Source: Wocania_A sp964021735
GTDB taxonomy: Bacteria; Bacteroidota; Bacteroidia; Flavobacteriales; Flavobacteriaceae
Assembly (NCBI RefSeq): GCF_964021735.1
Contig: NZ_CAXIBN010000084.1
Coordinates: 1-13,941, forward strand
DNA length: 13,941 nt
Direction of reading: 5' to 3'
Shown here: positions 7,228-13,941 of the stretch, one piece after another
How the letters are laid out: each line of letters starts with the position of its first letter
Position numbering within the stretch: the stretch's first letter is position 1
Program-made: the position numbers and the translations under genes
The notes under the pieces: generated by a model
What the model saw: the letters and a program-made list of their open reading frames with translations, nothing else
Database searches by the model: none
What the model was told of the DNA's origin: nothing

Positions 7228-7750
7228 GAAAAAAGAAGACTGTTTTTATTTAGGTAAAATTGTAAAAAAGTACAGTTTTAAAGGCGAAGTTTTAGCAAAA
7301 TTAGATACCGATCAGCCAGAAATCTACGAGCATTTAGATGCTATTTTTTTAGAATTGAGAAACAATCTTGTACCTTTTTTTGTTGAAAGTTCTCAACTTC
7401 ATAAATCTGAATTATTACGTATTAAATTTGAAGATGTAGATACTGAAGCGGATGCGGATGCGATTATGAAAAGTCATTTGTATTTACCGCTTGACTTACT
7501 TCCAAAACTTGAAGGCAATAAGTTTTATTTTCATGAAGTTATTGGGTTTATCATTGAAGATTTAAACTTCGGAAAAGTAGGTGTCCTTAAATCTATAAAT
7601 GATTCAACGGCACAATCCCTTTTTGAAATAGACAGAGATGGTATTGAAATTTTGATACCAATGAATGATGAGTTTATTTTAAAAGTAGACCGAGAGAATA
7701 AAACTATTTTGGTTGAAACACCTGAAGGTTTGATTGATTTATATTTATAA
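7226..7750 (+). CDS. rimM: Ribosome maturation factor RimM
   Basis: A 174-residue cytoplasmic protein that binds S19 and assists maturation of the 30S head. The N-terminal RimM domain (about 1-88) opens with DCFYLGKIVKKYSFKGEV, matching the family pattern of a Gly-Lys-Ile strand followed by a G-E-V turn. The C-terminal PRC-barrel-like domain (about 95-174) has KFYFHEVIGF, where the family has YY..DLIG, and ends in PEGLIDLYL. Length is normal. The ATG at 7226 fits the family start. The gene follows rpsP, as in many bacteria, but is separated by a terminator and a palindromic repeat, so it needs read-through or its own promoter, which I could not identify with confidence. A second repeat copy lies 10 bp after its stop. 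Confidence 0.95.
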   Translation: MKKEDCFYLGKIVKKYSFKGEVLAKLDTDQPEIYEHLDAIFLELRNNLVPFFVESSQLHKSELLRIKFEDVDTEADADAIMKSHLYLPLDLLPKLEGNKFYFHEVIGFIIEDLNFGKVGVLKSINDSTAQSLFEIDRDGIEILIPMNDEFILKVDRENKTILVETPEGLIDLYL

Positions 7751-7760
7751 TAAACATAAC

Positions 7761-7827
7761 GTCATGCTGAATTTATTTCAGCATCACATCTTATAATTAT
7801 GAGATACTGAAACAAGTTCAGGATGAC
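7761..7827. repeat. Palindromic intergenic repeat, copy B (between rimM and trmN6)
   Basis: Imperfect inverted repeat of 67 bp bounded by GTCAT and ATGAC. The left arm (7761-7787) and right arm (7801-7827) are complementary at about 22 of 27 positions. The left arm is itself a small palindrome, with TGCTGAA and TTCAGCA pairing. It fills almost the whole rimM-trmN6 gap and supplies the ATG at 7823 that could be mistaken for the trmN6 start. Confidence 0.88.
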
Positions 7828-7831
7828 AGAC

Positions 7832-8545
7832 ATGAGAAAACCTTTTAAATTCAAACAATTCGTAATTAATCAAGACCAATGCGCTATGAAGATTGGCACC
7901 GACAGTGTGTTATTAGGCGCATGGACTTCTATTGACAAAAATCCATTTTCAATTTTAGATATTGGCGCAGGGACTGGCGTTATTGCACTTATGCTTGCAC
8001 AACGCAGTAATGCCGAACTAATTGATGCTGTAGAAGTTGATGATAATACATACGAACAATGTGTTAATAATTTTGAACAATCACATTGGGGAGACCGCTT
8101 ATTTTGCTACCATACTTCACTTGAAGCATTTACAGAAGAAATTGAAGATAAATACGACTTGATTGTATCCAACCCTCCGTTTTATTCTGAAGATTATAAA
8201 ACAGAAAACAAGCAACGTGATTTAGCTCGATTTACCGATGCTATGCCTTTTGGGCATCTTGTTGATAATGCTTCAAAATTACTCTCAGACAATGGTACTT
8301 TCTCAGTAATTATTCCTTTTAAAGAAGAAGTTAAATTTATTGATTTAGCTTCAAAAGCAAATCTCTTTCCAAATAATATCTTACATGTAAAAGGAAATCC
8401 AGCTTCAGAAATCAAGCGCAGTTTAATAGCATTTTCTTTCCGCGAAAGCGATATAAAAATAGAAGAGTTAATTATTGAAACCGAAAGACATCAATACACC
8501 GAAGAATACATCAATCTTACTAAAGATTTCTACTTAAAAATGTAA
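7832..8545 (+). CDS. trmN6: tRNA1(Val) (adenine(37)-N6)-methyltransferase
   Basis: SAM-dependent methyltransferase of the YfiC/TrmN6 family, which methylates N6 of A37 in tRNA1(Val). From the preferred ATG it has 237 residues. It opens RKPFKFKQFVI and then KIGTDSVLLGAW, the family's conserved N-terminal block. The SAM-binding loop is DIGAGTG (43-49) with an acidic EVDD strand end after it, and the catalytic N6-adenine motif is NPPF (114-117). The upstream in-frame ATG at 7823 adds only Met-Thr-Asp and lies within the end of palindromic repeat copy B, so the start at 7832 is preferred. It probably shares transcription with rimM, 81 nt upstream. Family call is strong; exact tRNA target is taken from the family. 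Confidence 0.9.
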   Translation: MRKPFKFKQFVINQDQCAMKIGTDSVLLGAWTSIDKNPFSILDIGAGTGVIALMLAQRSNAELIDAVEVDDNTYEQCVNNFEQSHWGDRLFCYHTSLEAFTEEIEDKYDLIVSNPPFYSEDYKTENKQRDLARFTDAMPFGHLVDNASKLLSDNGTFSVIIPFKEEVKFIDLASKANLFPNNILHVKGNPASEIKRSLIAFSFRESDIKIEELIIETERHQYTEEYINLTKDFYLKM

Positions 8546-8565
8546 TCCATTAAATATAGATTAGT

Positions 8566-8573
8566 TAAATTTG
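8566..8573 (+). promoter_or_regulatory. Possible gcdH promoter -7 box TAAATTTG
   Basis: TAAATTTG fully matches TAnnTTTG and lies in the 116-bp gap before gcdH, implying a leader of about 80 nt. No TTTG -33 element is seen at the expected distance, and such AT-rich matches can be chance. Confidence 0.35.
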
Positions 8574-8661
8574 AGTGCTTAATATTTCAAATATCTAAAT
8601 AAAATAAAACATTAATTACAATTATGATAATTATATGTTTTAAACATAAAACTAATCTTAA

Positions 8662-9840
8662 ATGAAGCCAGATTTATTTGAAGCTCCAGATTATTACAAT
8701 TTAGACGAGCTTTTAACTGAAGAACACAAATTAGTACGCGATGCTGCTAGAGAATGGGTAAAACGCGATGTGTCTCCTATAATTGAAGAATACGCTCAAA
8801 AAGCAGAATTCCCAACACAAATAGTAAACGGGTTAGCAGAAATTGGTGCTTTCGGCCCTTATATTCCAGAAGAATATGGAGGTGCAGGATTAGACCAAAT
8901 TTCTTATGGTTTGATTATGCAAGAAATAGAACGTGGCGATTCTGGAGTTCGTAGTACGGCTTCGGTACAATCGTCATTAGTAATGTACCCTATTTGGAAA
9001 TATGGTAACGAAGCACAACGTCAAAAATACTTACCAAAACTAGCAAGTGGCGAATGGATTGGATGTTTTGGATTAACCGAACCGGATCACGGCAGTAACC
9101 CTAGCGGTATGGTTACCAATTTTAAAGATATGGGCGACCATTATCTTTTAAACGGTGCTAAAATGTGGATTAGTAATGCACCGTTTGCTCAAATTGCTGT
9201 AGTGTGGGCAAAAAATGAAGAAGGCCGTATTCACGGACTTATTGTTGAGCGTGGTATGGAAGGTTTTTCTACACCAGAAACCCATAATAAATGGTCACTT
9301 CGTGCGAGTGCAACTGGCGAGTTAATTTTCGACAATGTTAAAGTACCAAAAGAAAATTTATTACCCAACAAATCTGGTTTAGGCGCACCACTAGGCTGTT
9401 TGGATTCTGCGCGTTACGGTATTGCTTGGGGCGCTATTGGAGCAGCGATGGATTGCTACGACACAGCTTTAAGATATAGTAAAGAACGCATGCAATTTGG
9501 GAAACCAATTGGTCAGTTTCAATTACAACAAAAAAAACTAGCAGAAATGATTACCGAAATCACGAAAGCTCAACTTTTAACGTGGAGACTTGGAGTTTTA
9601 CGTAACGATGGCAAGGCAACATCGGCACAAATATCGATGGCAAAGCGTAACAATGTAGATATGGCAATAACTATTGCCCGTGAGGCTAGACAAATGTTAG
9701 GTGGCATGGGCATTACAGGCGAGTATTCTATTATGCGTCATTCTATGAATTTAGAAAGCGTAATTACTTACGAAGGCACTCACGATATTCATTTATTAAT
9801 AACTGGTTTAGATATTACAGGTCTTAACGCCTTTAAATAG
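8662..9840 (+). CDS. gcdH: Glutaryl-CoA dehydrogenase (acyl-CoA dehydrogenase family)
   Basis: FAD enzyme of 392 residues that oxidises and decarboxylates glutaryl-CoA to crotonyl-CoA in lysine and tryptophan breakdown, passing electrons to ETF. The glutaryl-CoA branch of the acyl-CoA dehydrogenase family is recognised by RSTASVQSSLVMYPI (97-111), in which R97 corresponds to the substrate-carboxylate arginine (Arg94 in human GCDH), and by YEGTHDIHLLITGLDITG (370-387), in which E371 is the catalytic base (Glu370 in human). FAD-binding stretches CFGLTEPDHGSNPS (135-148) and WISN (169-172) are intact, as is RMQFGKPIGQFQ (276-287). Length is that of the mature family enzyme, and the ATG gives the normal N-terminus. 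It stands alone between a possible promoter at 8566 and a clear terminator at 9900; no other lysine-degradation genes are in the window. Confidence 0.93.
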   Translation: MKPDLFEAPDYYNLDELLTEEHKLVRDAAREWVKRDVSPIIEEYAQKAEFPTQIVNGLAEIGAFGPYIPEEYGGAGLDQISYGLIMQEIERGDSGVRSTASVQSSLVMYPIWKYGNEAQRQKYLPKLASGEWIGCFGLTEPDHGSNPSGMVTNFKDMGDHYLLNGAKMWISNAPFAQIAVVWAKNEEGRIHGLIVERGMEGFSTPETHNKWSLRASATGELIFDNVKVPKENLLPNKSGLGAPLGCLDSARYGIAWGAIGAAMDCYDTALRYSKERMQFGKPIGQFQLQQKKLAEMITEITKAQLLTWRLGVLRNDGKATSAQISMAKRNNVDMAITIAREARQMLGGMGITGEYSIMRHSMNLESVITYEGTHDIHLLITGLDITGLNAFK

Positions 9841-9899
9841 TGACTAAGCCACATTTGGCAGTTTACTCTTACTGATAAGTCTGTTTATTTAAATACTAC

Positions 9900-9929
9900 A
9901 AATGCTTCTTTTATTAGGAAGCATTTTCT
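9900..9929 (+). terminator. Intrinsic terminator after gcdH
   Basis: AAATGCTTC (9900-9908) pairs perfectly with GAAGCATTT (9918-9926) around a 9-nt loop and runs into a short T-tract (9924-9927). It lies 60 nt after the gcdH stop and 27 nt before the next gene's ATG, so the following gene must start its own transcript. Confidence 0.75.
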
Positions 9930-9955
9930 ATTGAAATTTGCTTACATTTACTTCT

Positions 9956-10855
9956 ATGTTTTCAGCTAAAAAAAGATTAGACAACGCTTATGCAACTGCT
10001 AAAATCATTGATTTTGATGATGATAGCAAGTTTATCTTATTTAGTGATTGTCACCGTGGCGACAATAGCTTTGCCGACGATTTTGCTAATAATAGAAATA
10101 TCTATTTTCATGCATTAAAACATTATTATGCTGAAGGTTTTCAGTATTGCGAAATTGGTGATGGCGATGAACTTTGGGAAAACATATCGTTTGATTCTAT
10201 ATTAAATGCACACAAAAATGTGTATATGCTTATGAAATTATTTCATAAAGCAAATCGGTTACACATGATTTGGGGAAACCACGATATGGTTTACAGAAAT
10301 CCTGAGTATGTAAAAAAACATTTATCTACTTATTTTGATCCTAAAACAGGGGAAGATGTTGAACTTTTTAAAGATATAGAATACCACGAAGGGATTATTT
10401 TAAAACACTGTTTAACAGAACAAGAGCTGTTTTTAACCCATGGACATCAAGCCGATTGGTGGAATTACTTATTCTGGAAATGGAGCAGATTTATGGTTCG
10501 CATACTATGGAAACCATTAAATGTAATGGGGATTGCAGACCCTACAAGCCCTGCAAAAAACTACAAAGAACTTATAAAAGTAGAACGTCGTACCAAAAAA
10601 TGGATAGCCGAAAACAACAATTTAGTCACCATTGTTGGGCATACACACAGACCGCGCTTTCCTGAACCTGGAGACATTGCTTTTTTTAACGATGGTAGCT
10701 GTGTACACCCAAGAAGTATTACTGGTATTGAGATTGAAAATGGTAAAATATCATTAATTAAATGGCAAATTGCTACTAAAGAAGACGGCACCCTTCAAAT
10801 AGTAAAAGCACTACTTGAAGGCCCTAAAAAATTAATAGATTACAAAACGGCATAA
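9956..10855 (+). CDS. Calcineurin-like metallophosphoesterase
   Basis: A 299-residue predicted cytoplasmic phosphoesterase with all five metallophosphoesterase motifs: DCH (31-33), GDGDE (68-72, where the family has GDxxD/E), GNHD (107-110), LTHGHQ in the middle, and GHTHRP near the C-terminus. These build the usual two-metal site. The overall look, including the C-terminal GHTHRP and NDGS, is nearest to LpxH-like or UDP-2,3-diacylglucosamine pyrophosphatase-like proteins, but the substrate cannot be read from the sequence. The frame extends six codons upstream to a TTG at 9938, but the ATG at 9956 is more credible. A TACATTTA resembling the -7 box ends 6 nt before this ATG, so the mRNA could be nearly leaderless. 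The chitinase gene follows after 22 bp on the same strand and is probably co-transcribed; I see no functional link between the two. Confidence 0.85.
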   Translation: MFSAKKRLDNAYATAKIIDFDDDSKFILFSDCHRGDNSFADDFANNRNIYFHALKHYYAEGFQYCEIGDGDELWENISFDSILNAHKNVYMLMKLFHKANRLHMIWGNHDMVYRNPEYVKKHLSTYFDPKTGEDVELFKDIEYHEGIILKHCLTEQELFLTHGHQADWWNYLFWKWSRFMVRILWKPLNVMGIADPTSPAKNYKELIKVERRTKKWIAENNNLVTIVGHTHRPRFPEPGDIAFFNDGSCVHPRSITGIEIENGKISLIKWQIATKEDGTLQIVKALLEGPKKLIDYKTA

Positions 10856-10877
10856 TCAACTAATAAAATTTAGAAAA

Positions 10878-12074
10878 GTGAAGTATTTAAAAAATAATTT
10901 TTTATTAATTACCATTTTAGCATTTACCTTAAATAGTTTTAGCTGTCAACCCACTGATGAAAAAGAAAACACTATTGCAGTTATGGCTTATTATGTCCCC
11001 GAAAAAGATTACAAACCAGAAACACTTCCTTTAAATCAACTCACACATATTATATTTTCTTTCACTAAAGTTATTGATAATGAAATGAAATTTAATAATG
11101 TAGAATATGGTAATAAACTAAAACAATTGGTAAAACATAGAAATAACTATCCAAATCTTAAATTTATGATTGCTTGTGGAGGCTGGGGTTCTAAAGGATT
11201 TTCGGATATGTCTTATTCGCCTGAAAGCAGAAAGAGGTTTGTTGAAAGTGTAGTTAAATTTATTAAAGAATACGATTTAGATGGGTTAGATATAGATTGG
11301 GAATACCCTTGTATTCCAGCAGCTAACACTAAAGCTCGACCAGAAGACAAGCAAAATTTCACCTTTTTAATGAAAGAACTTCGAGAAGCTTTAAACACTT
11401 TAGAAAGAAACCAAACACTAACCTTTGCCTCTGCTGGTTGGAAACCTTATTATAACAATATAGAACTTGATAAAGTTATGAAACATGTGGATTACATGAA
11501 TATTATGACTTATGATCAGGTAAGTGGAAACGCACCATTCACAGGCCACCATACACCATTAGGCTGGATTAAAAGCGAGCATTTAAAAGATTCACTGGTT
11601 TCCGATTTTTACGAAGAAATGAAAAAAAGGAGTAACAATCAAGGTGCTGAATATGCACCAGGTTCAACTGAAATGATTGTTGATTATTGCTTTTCTCAAG
11701 GTGTAAACCCTAAGCAAATTGTAATTGGAGCAGCTTTTTATGGAAAAGGCTGGAAAGGAGTGTCTTCAATTAATAATGGACTGTATCAAGCTAATAAAGG
11801 AGCGTTTACTACCAGTGCTTACAGAGACATTAGAGAAAAATACGAAAGCGATAAAAATTACAAGAGGCATTGGGATTCTATAGCAAAAGCGCCATATTTA
11901 TTTAATGAAAGGGATAGTATTTTCATTACTTATGATGATACCATTTCAGTAAAACTTAAAACTGAATATGCTTTAAAAAATAAATTAGGAGGCATCATGT
12001 TTTGGCAACTTGGGCAAGATGTCAAGGAGAAAAACAGTCTCTTAAATGCTATTTATAAAGCAAGTAAAAATTAA
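10878..12074 (+). CDS. GH18 family chitinase-like lipoprotein
   Basis: Glycoside hydrolase family 18, which cleaves beta-1,4 bonds in chitin or related N-acetylglucosamine polymers. The 398-residue protein opens with a short basic region (KYLKNN) and a hydrophobic stretch ending in NSFSC, so C23 is a probable lipidation site and the enzyme is likely anchored in a membrane, perhaps at the cell surface. The catalytic motif DGLDIDWE (135-142) fits DxxDxDxE with E142 as acid. Other GH18 landmarks are the strand ending CGGWG (100-104), the YMNIMTYD strand, the FYGKGW loop and the final GGIMFWQLGQD strand. It is a single catalytic domain with no carbohydrate-binding module or type IX sorting tail. 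The start is GTG, chosen because it gives a complete signal sequence; no ATG fits. Its stop codon overlaps by 4 bp the stop of the convergent ferredoxin gene. It probably shares a transcript with the phosphoesterase 22 bp upstream. Confidence 0.92.
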   Translation: MKYLKNNFLLITILAFTLNSFSCQPTDEKENTIAVMAYYVPEKDYKPETLPLNQLTHIIFSFTKVIDNEMKFNNVEYGNKLKQLVKHRNNYPNLKFMIACGGWGSKGFSDMSYSPESRKRFVESVVKFIKEYDLDGLDIDWEYPCIPAANTKARPEDKQNFTFLMKELREALNTLERNQTLTFASAGWKPYYNNIELDKVMKHVDYMNIMTYDQVSGNAPFTGHHTPLGWIKSEHLKDSLVSDFYEEMKKRSNNQGAEYAPGSTEMIVDYCFSQGVNPKQIVIGAAFYGKGWKGVSSINNGLYQANKGAFTTSAYRDIREKYESDKNYKRHWDSIAKAPYLFNERDSIFITYDDTISVKLKTEYALKNKLGGIMFWQLGQDVKEKNSLLNAIYKASKN

Positions 12075-12400
12075 CTTTCAGGAGCTAATTCAACTTCTAA
12101 ACCTTCCATGTCTGGTGTCATTTGTATTTGGCATCCCAAACGGCTATTCTTTTTAACATCAAAAGCTTCAGATAACATAGCCTCTTCATCATCACTCATT
12201 TCTGGCAATTTAGTGTCGCTTAACACATAACATTGGCATGAAGCACACATAGCCATTCCTCCGCAAACACCAATGGTTCCTTCTGGTGCAATTTCATAAG
12301 ATCTAACTACCTCCATTAGATTCATAGCCATATCCGTTGGTGCAACAATCTCGTGTATAACACCATCTCTGTCTGTTATTTTTATATTAATATCTTCCAT
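12071..12400 (-). CDS. [2Fe-2S] ferredoxin, adrenodoxin/Isc type
   Basis: A 109-residue electron carrier. Cysteines C46, C52, C55 and C90 have the spacing C-x5-C-x2-C-x34-C of vertebrate/Isc-type [2Fe-2S] ferredoxins (GVCGGMAMCASCQCYV and RLGCQI); an extra C57 lies next to the cluster. The acidic stretch MSDDEEAML (68-76) corresponds to the partner-binding helix. The protein probably donates electrons in Fe-S assembly, or to an oxygenase; the neighbouring NifU-type and Mrp genes favour the former. It lies 118 bp downstream of the NifU-type gene on the same strand, with a weak terminator-like hairpin and a possible TATTTTTG -7 box (12456-12449, minus) in the gap, so co-transcription is not certain. 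The start ATG gives a normal family N-terminus. Confidence 0.93.
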   Translation of the reverse strand: MEDINIKITDRDGVIHEIVAPTDMAMNLMEVVRSYEIAPEGTIGVCGGMAMCASCQCYVLSDTKLPEMSDDEEAMLSEAFDVKKNSRLGCQIQMTPDMEGLEVELAPES

Positions 12401-12422
12401 TATTCAATTTTGTGCTTATGCT

Positions 12423-12448
12423 AAAAAATGCATACTATAATTTTGCAT
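12423..12448 (-). terminator. Weak terminator-like hairpin after the NifU-type gene
   Basis: On the minus strand ATGCA (12448-12444) can pair with TGCAT (12432-12428), followed by a run of six T (12428-12423). The stem is only 5 bp with an 11-nt loop. It also overlaps the expected start site of a TATTTTTG -7 box at 12456-12449; the two readings conflict, and both are tentative. Confidence 0.3.
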
Positions 12449-12518
12449 CAAAAATAAGCTTTCTGAATTATTTAGAAATAAGTTTCTCTATTATTTTAGT
12501 AGGAATTAAAAAGAAAGA

Positions 12519-12764
12519 TTATGCTTCAATATTAATAACTTGCTCAATTTGAGGCGCATATTTTTTTATAGTCATTTCTACACCAGATCTTAGTGTCATT
12601 TGATTAACACTACACCCTACGCAAGCACCTTGTAACTGAACTTTTACCAAGGTATCACCCTCTTCTATAGATAACAATGAAATATCACCACCATCACTTT
12701 GCAAAAACGGACGAATTTCATCCAGTGCTTTTTCTACGTTTAATTTAAGTTCTTCTGATGTCAT
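12519..12764 (-). CDS. NifU C-terminal-domain (Nfu-type) Fe-S scaffold/carrier protein
   Basis: An 81-residue stand-alone NifU/Nfu domain that binds and hands on Fe-S clusters through a CxxC motif. Seen here: ALDEIRPFLQSDGGDISLL (13-31), the family's N-terminal signature, and GACVGCSVNQMTLRSGVE (47-64), with C48 and C51 as cluster ligands, probably shared across a dimer. The length is that of the domain alone, without the A-type domain of NfuA or the IscU-like domain of NifU. Its ATG starts 3 bp after the end of mrp, so the two are almost surely translated from one message and may act in succession, Mrp loading and this protein carrying. Confidence 0.93.
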   Translation of the reverse strand: MTSEELKLNVEKALDEIRPFLQSDGGDISLLSIEEGDTLVKVQLQGACVGCSVNQMTLRSGVEMTIKKYAPQIEQVINIEA

Positions 12765-12767
12765 AAC

Positions 12768-13913
12768 CTATTTTTTAACTGCTGAACACCCAGCCATTGT
12801 TGTAATTTTTATAGCTTCAGTTGGTGGCAAATCGTCATTTCTTCTAACTACTTCTTCCACTACATTTTGAGTTAATTTCTCAAAAGCTTGCTCTAAAGGT
12901 GTGGCTGTTTGTAAAGCTGCTGGACGACCAGCATCTCCTGCTTCCCTTATACTTTGTACTAAAGGCAATTCACCTAAAAACGGAACTTTTAAATCTTCTG
13001 CTAAATTTTTAGCCCCTTCTTTTCCAAAGATAAAATACTTATTATCTGGTAATTCAGCAGGTGTAAAGTAAGCCATATTTTCAATCATTCCTAAAACAGG
13101 TACATTTATACTGTCTTGTTGAAACATCGCAACTCCTTTTTTTGCATCAGCTAAAGCCACATTCTGAGGTGTGCTAACAATAACCGCTCCAGTAATAGGA
13201 AGCGATTGCATGATACTCAGATGAATATCGCCAGTTCCTGGTGGCAAATCAATTAACATAAAATCGAGTTCTCCCCAATGGGCATCAAAAATCATTTGAT
13301 TTAATGCCTTAGCTGCCATTGGACCACGCCAAACTACGGCTTGATCAGGTTTAGTAAAAAATCCAATAGATAATACTTTAACACCATAATTCTCGACAGG
13401 CTTCATTTTAGATTTTCCATCAATGTTTACCGCTAAAGGTCTTTCATTTTCAACATCAAACATAATAGGAATTGAAGGCCCATAAATATCGGCATCTAAA
13501 ACCCCTACTTTAAAACCCATTTTTGCTAAAGTCACCGCTAAATTTGCCGTAACCGTAGATTTACCAACACCTCCTTTACCTGAAGCAATGGCTATAATAT
13601 TTCTTAAACCTGGAACTGCAGCGCCTTTTATAACATTAGCTTTTGGTTTTTTAGGCGCATCAACTTTTACGTTTATTGTAATTTTAGCTTTTTCGTAAAC
13701 TTGTTCATGTATGGTTTTGAGTATATCAACCTCTACACGCTTTTTGGCTTGTAAACTCGGATTTGTAATAGTAATATCGACTATCACTTCATCACCAAAA
13801 GTGATGACATTTTTTACGGCTTTACTCTCAACCATATTCATCCCTTCACCAGGAACAGTAATAGATTCGAGTGCTTTTAATATATCTTGTTTGCTTAATT
13901 TCACTTTATTCAA
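12768..13913 (-). CDS. mrp: Mrp/ApbC family iron-sulfur cluster carrier ATPase
   Basis: A 381-residue P-loop ATPase of the Mrp/NBP35 family, involved in Fe-S cluster loading. It has an N-terminal MIP18/DUF59-type domain (about 5-90), then the ATPase with the deviant Walker A motif GKGGVGKST (112-120), DADIYGPS (140-147), VVWRGPMA (193-200) and IDLPPGTGD (221-229). In most homologues a CxxC cluster-binding pair follows the ENM(S/A) motif; here the text after ENM (278-280) is AYFTPAELPD (281-290) with no cysteine. The only cysteine in the whole protein is C376, in the C-terminal AGCSAVKK. I recall the TPAELP form from other Bacteroidota, so this is probably lineage-wide, not damage. First gene of mrp-NifU on the minus strand; promoter box at 13934-13941. 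Confidence 0.94.
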   Translation of the reverse strand: MNKVKLSKQDILKALESITVPGEGMNMVESKAVKNVITFGDEVIVDITITNPSLQAKKRVEVDILKTIHEQVYEKAKITINVKVDAPKKPKANVIKGAAVPGLRNIIAIASGKGGVGKSTVTANLAVTLAKMGFKVGVLDADIYGPSIPIMFDVENERPLAVNIDGKSKMKPVENYGVKVLSIGFFTKPDQAVVWRGPMAAKALNQMIFDAHWGELDFMLIDLPPGTGDIHLSIMQSLPITGAVIVSTPQNVALADAKKGVAMFQQDSINVPVLGMIENMAYFTPAELPDNKYFIFGKEGAKNLAEDLKVPFLGELPLVQSIREAGDAGRPAALQTATPLEQAFEKLTQNVVEEVVRRNDDLPPTEAIKITTMAGCSAVKK

Positions 13914-13933
13914 TTTAGATTTATTCTAAAGTA

Positions 13934-13941
13934 CAAATATA
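13934..13941 (-). promoter_or_regulatory. mrp promoter -7 box TATATTTG
   Basis: On the minus strand TATATTTG (13941-13934) is a perfect TAnnTTTG and lies 20 nt before the mrp ATG, giving a short leader of about 15 nt. The -33 element would be beyond the window edge. Confidence 0.6.

Noticed and set aside
6546..8545. A classical rpsP-rimM-trmD operon
   Set aside because: The third gene has NPPF and DIGAGTG motifs of an N6-adenine methyltransferase, not the knotted TrmD fold, and a terminator splits rpsP from rimM.
9938..9955. TTG start for the metallophosphoesterase
   Set aside because: It is only the first possible start in the open frame; the ATG six codons later is a more usual start, and the TACATTTA promoter-like box overlaps this stretch.
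10456..10791. Small open frames in other frames of the phosphoesterase gene
   Set aside because: They overlap conserved motif-coding sequence and have no protein features of their own.
12449..12456. Separate ferredoxin promoter (TATTTTTG, minus)
   Set aside because: Matches the -7 box but has no -33 element and its start site would fall in a terminator-like hairpin; too uncertain to list as a feature.
13711..13929. 72-codon plus-strand open frame opposite the mrp start
   Set aside because: Antisense to the conserved N-terminal domain of mrp and covers its leader; no support.

Overview
The window looks like ordinary chromosomal sequence from a member of the Flavobacteriaceae (Bacteroidota). 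Supporting signs: it is AT-rich; several genes have a TAnnTTTG-type -7 box (clearest at 6491-6498 and 13934-13941) and no Shine-Dalgarno sequence; the replicative polymerase is a DnaE with a fused N-terminal exonuclease; S16 has a long Ala/Glu-rich tail; secreted proteins are mostly lipoproteins; and the intergenic palindromic repeats are of a kind common in this family. I see no phage, transposase, CRISPR, tRNA or rRNA.

Layout. The left third (102-4490, minus) is dnaE, encoding an exonuclease/PHP/polymerase fusion. Next on the minus strand, behind its own terminator, is a small DUF2383 (PA2169-type) four-helix-bundle protein. Its upstream region (5148-5299) is unusually structured: a 24-bp near-perfect dyad, an 18-bp-arm inverted repeat, and a TTGACA-N17-TATATT promoter-like pair. 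Divergent from it (5391-6461, plus) is a lipoprotein of the 6-phosphogluconolactonase beta-propeller family. Then come the translation genes rpsP, rimM and trmN6 (6546-8545, plus). rpsP has a strong promoter and its own strong terminator. rimM is flanked by two copies of a ~70-bp palindromic repeat whose ends touch the start regions of rimM and trmN6. Then follow glutaryl-CoA dehydrogenase (8662-9840), a calcineurin-like metallophosphoesterase (9956-10855) and a GH18 chitinase lipoprotein (10878-12074), the last two probably co-transcribed. The right end is a minus-strand iron-sulfur cluster set: mrp (13913-12768), a NifU-type scaffold/carrier domain protein (12764-12519) and a [2Fe-2S] ferredoxin (12400-12071). 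The ferredoxin stop codon overlaps the chitinase stop codon by 4 bp.

How they fit together. dnaE replicates and, by its fused DEDDh domain, probably proofreads. rpsP/rimM/trmN6 serve 30S assembly and tRNA modification. mrp/NifU/ferredoxin serve Fe-S assembly and electron supply. gcdH serves lysine/tryptophan breakdown, and the chitinase polymer use. I found no clear new biological system. The items most worth a second look are the exonuclease-DnaE fusion with an apparently decayed PHP site, the dyads upstream of the DUF2383 gene, the Mrp lacking its usual CxxC motif, and the repeats that abut or form translation starts.
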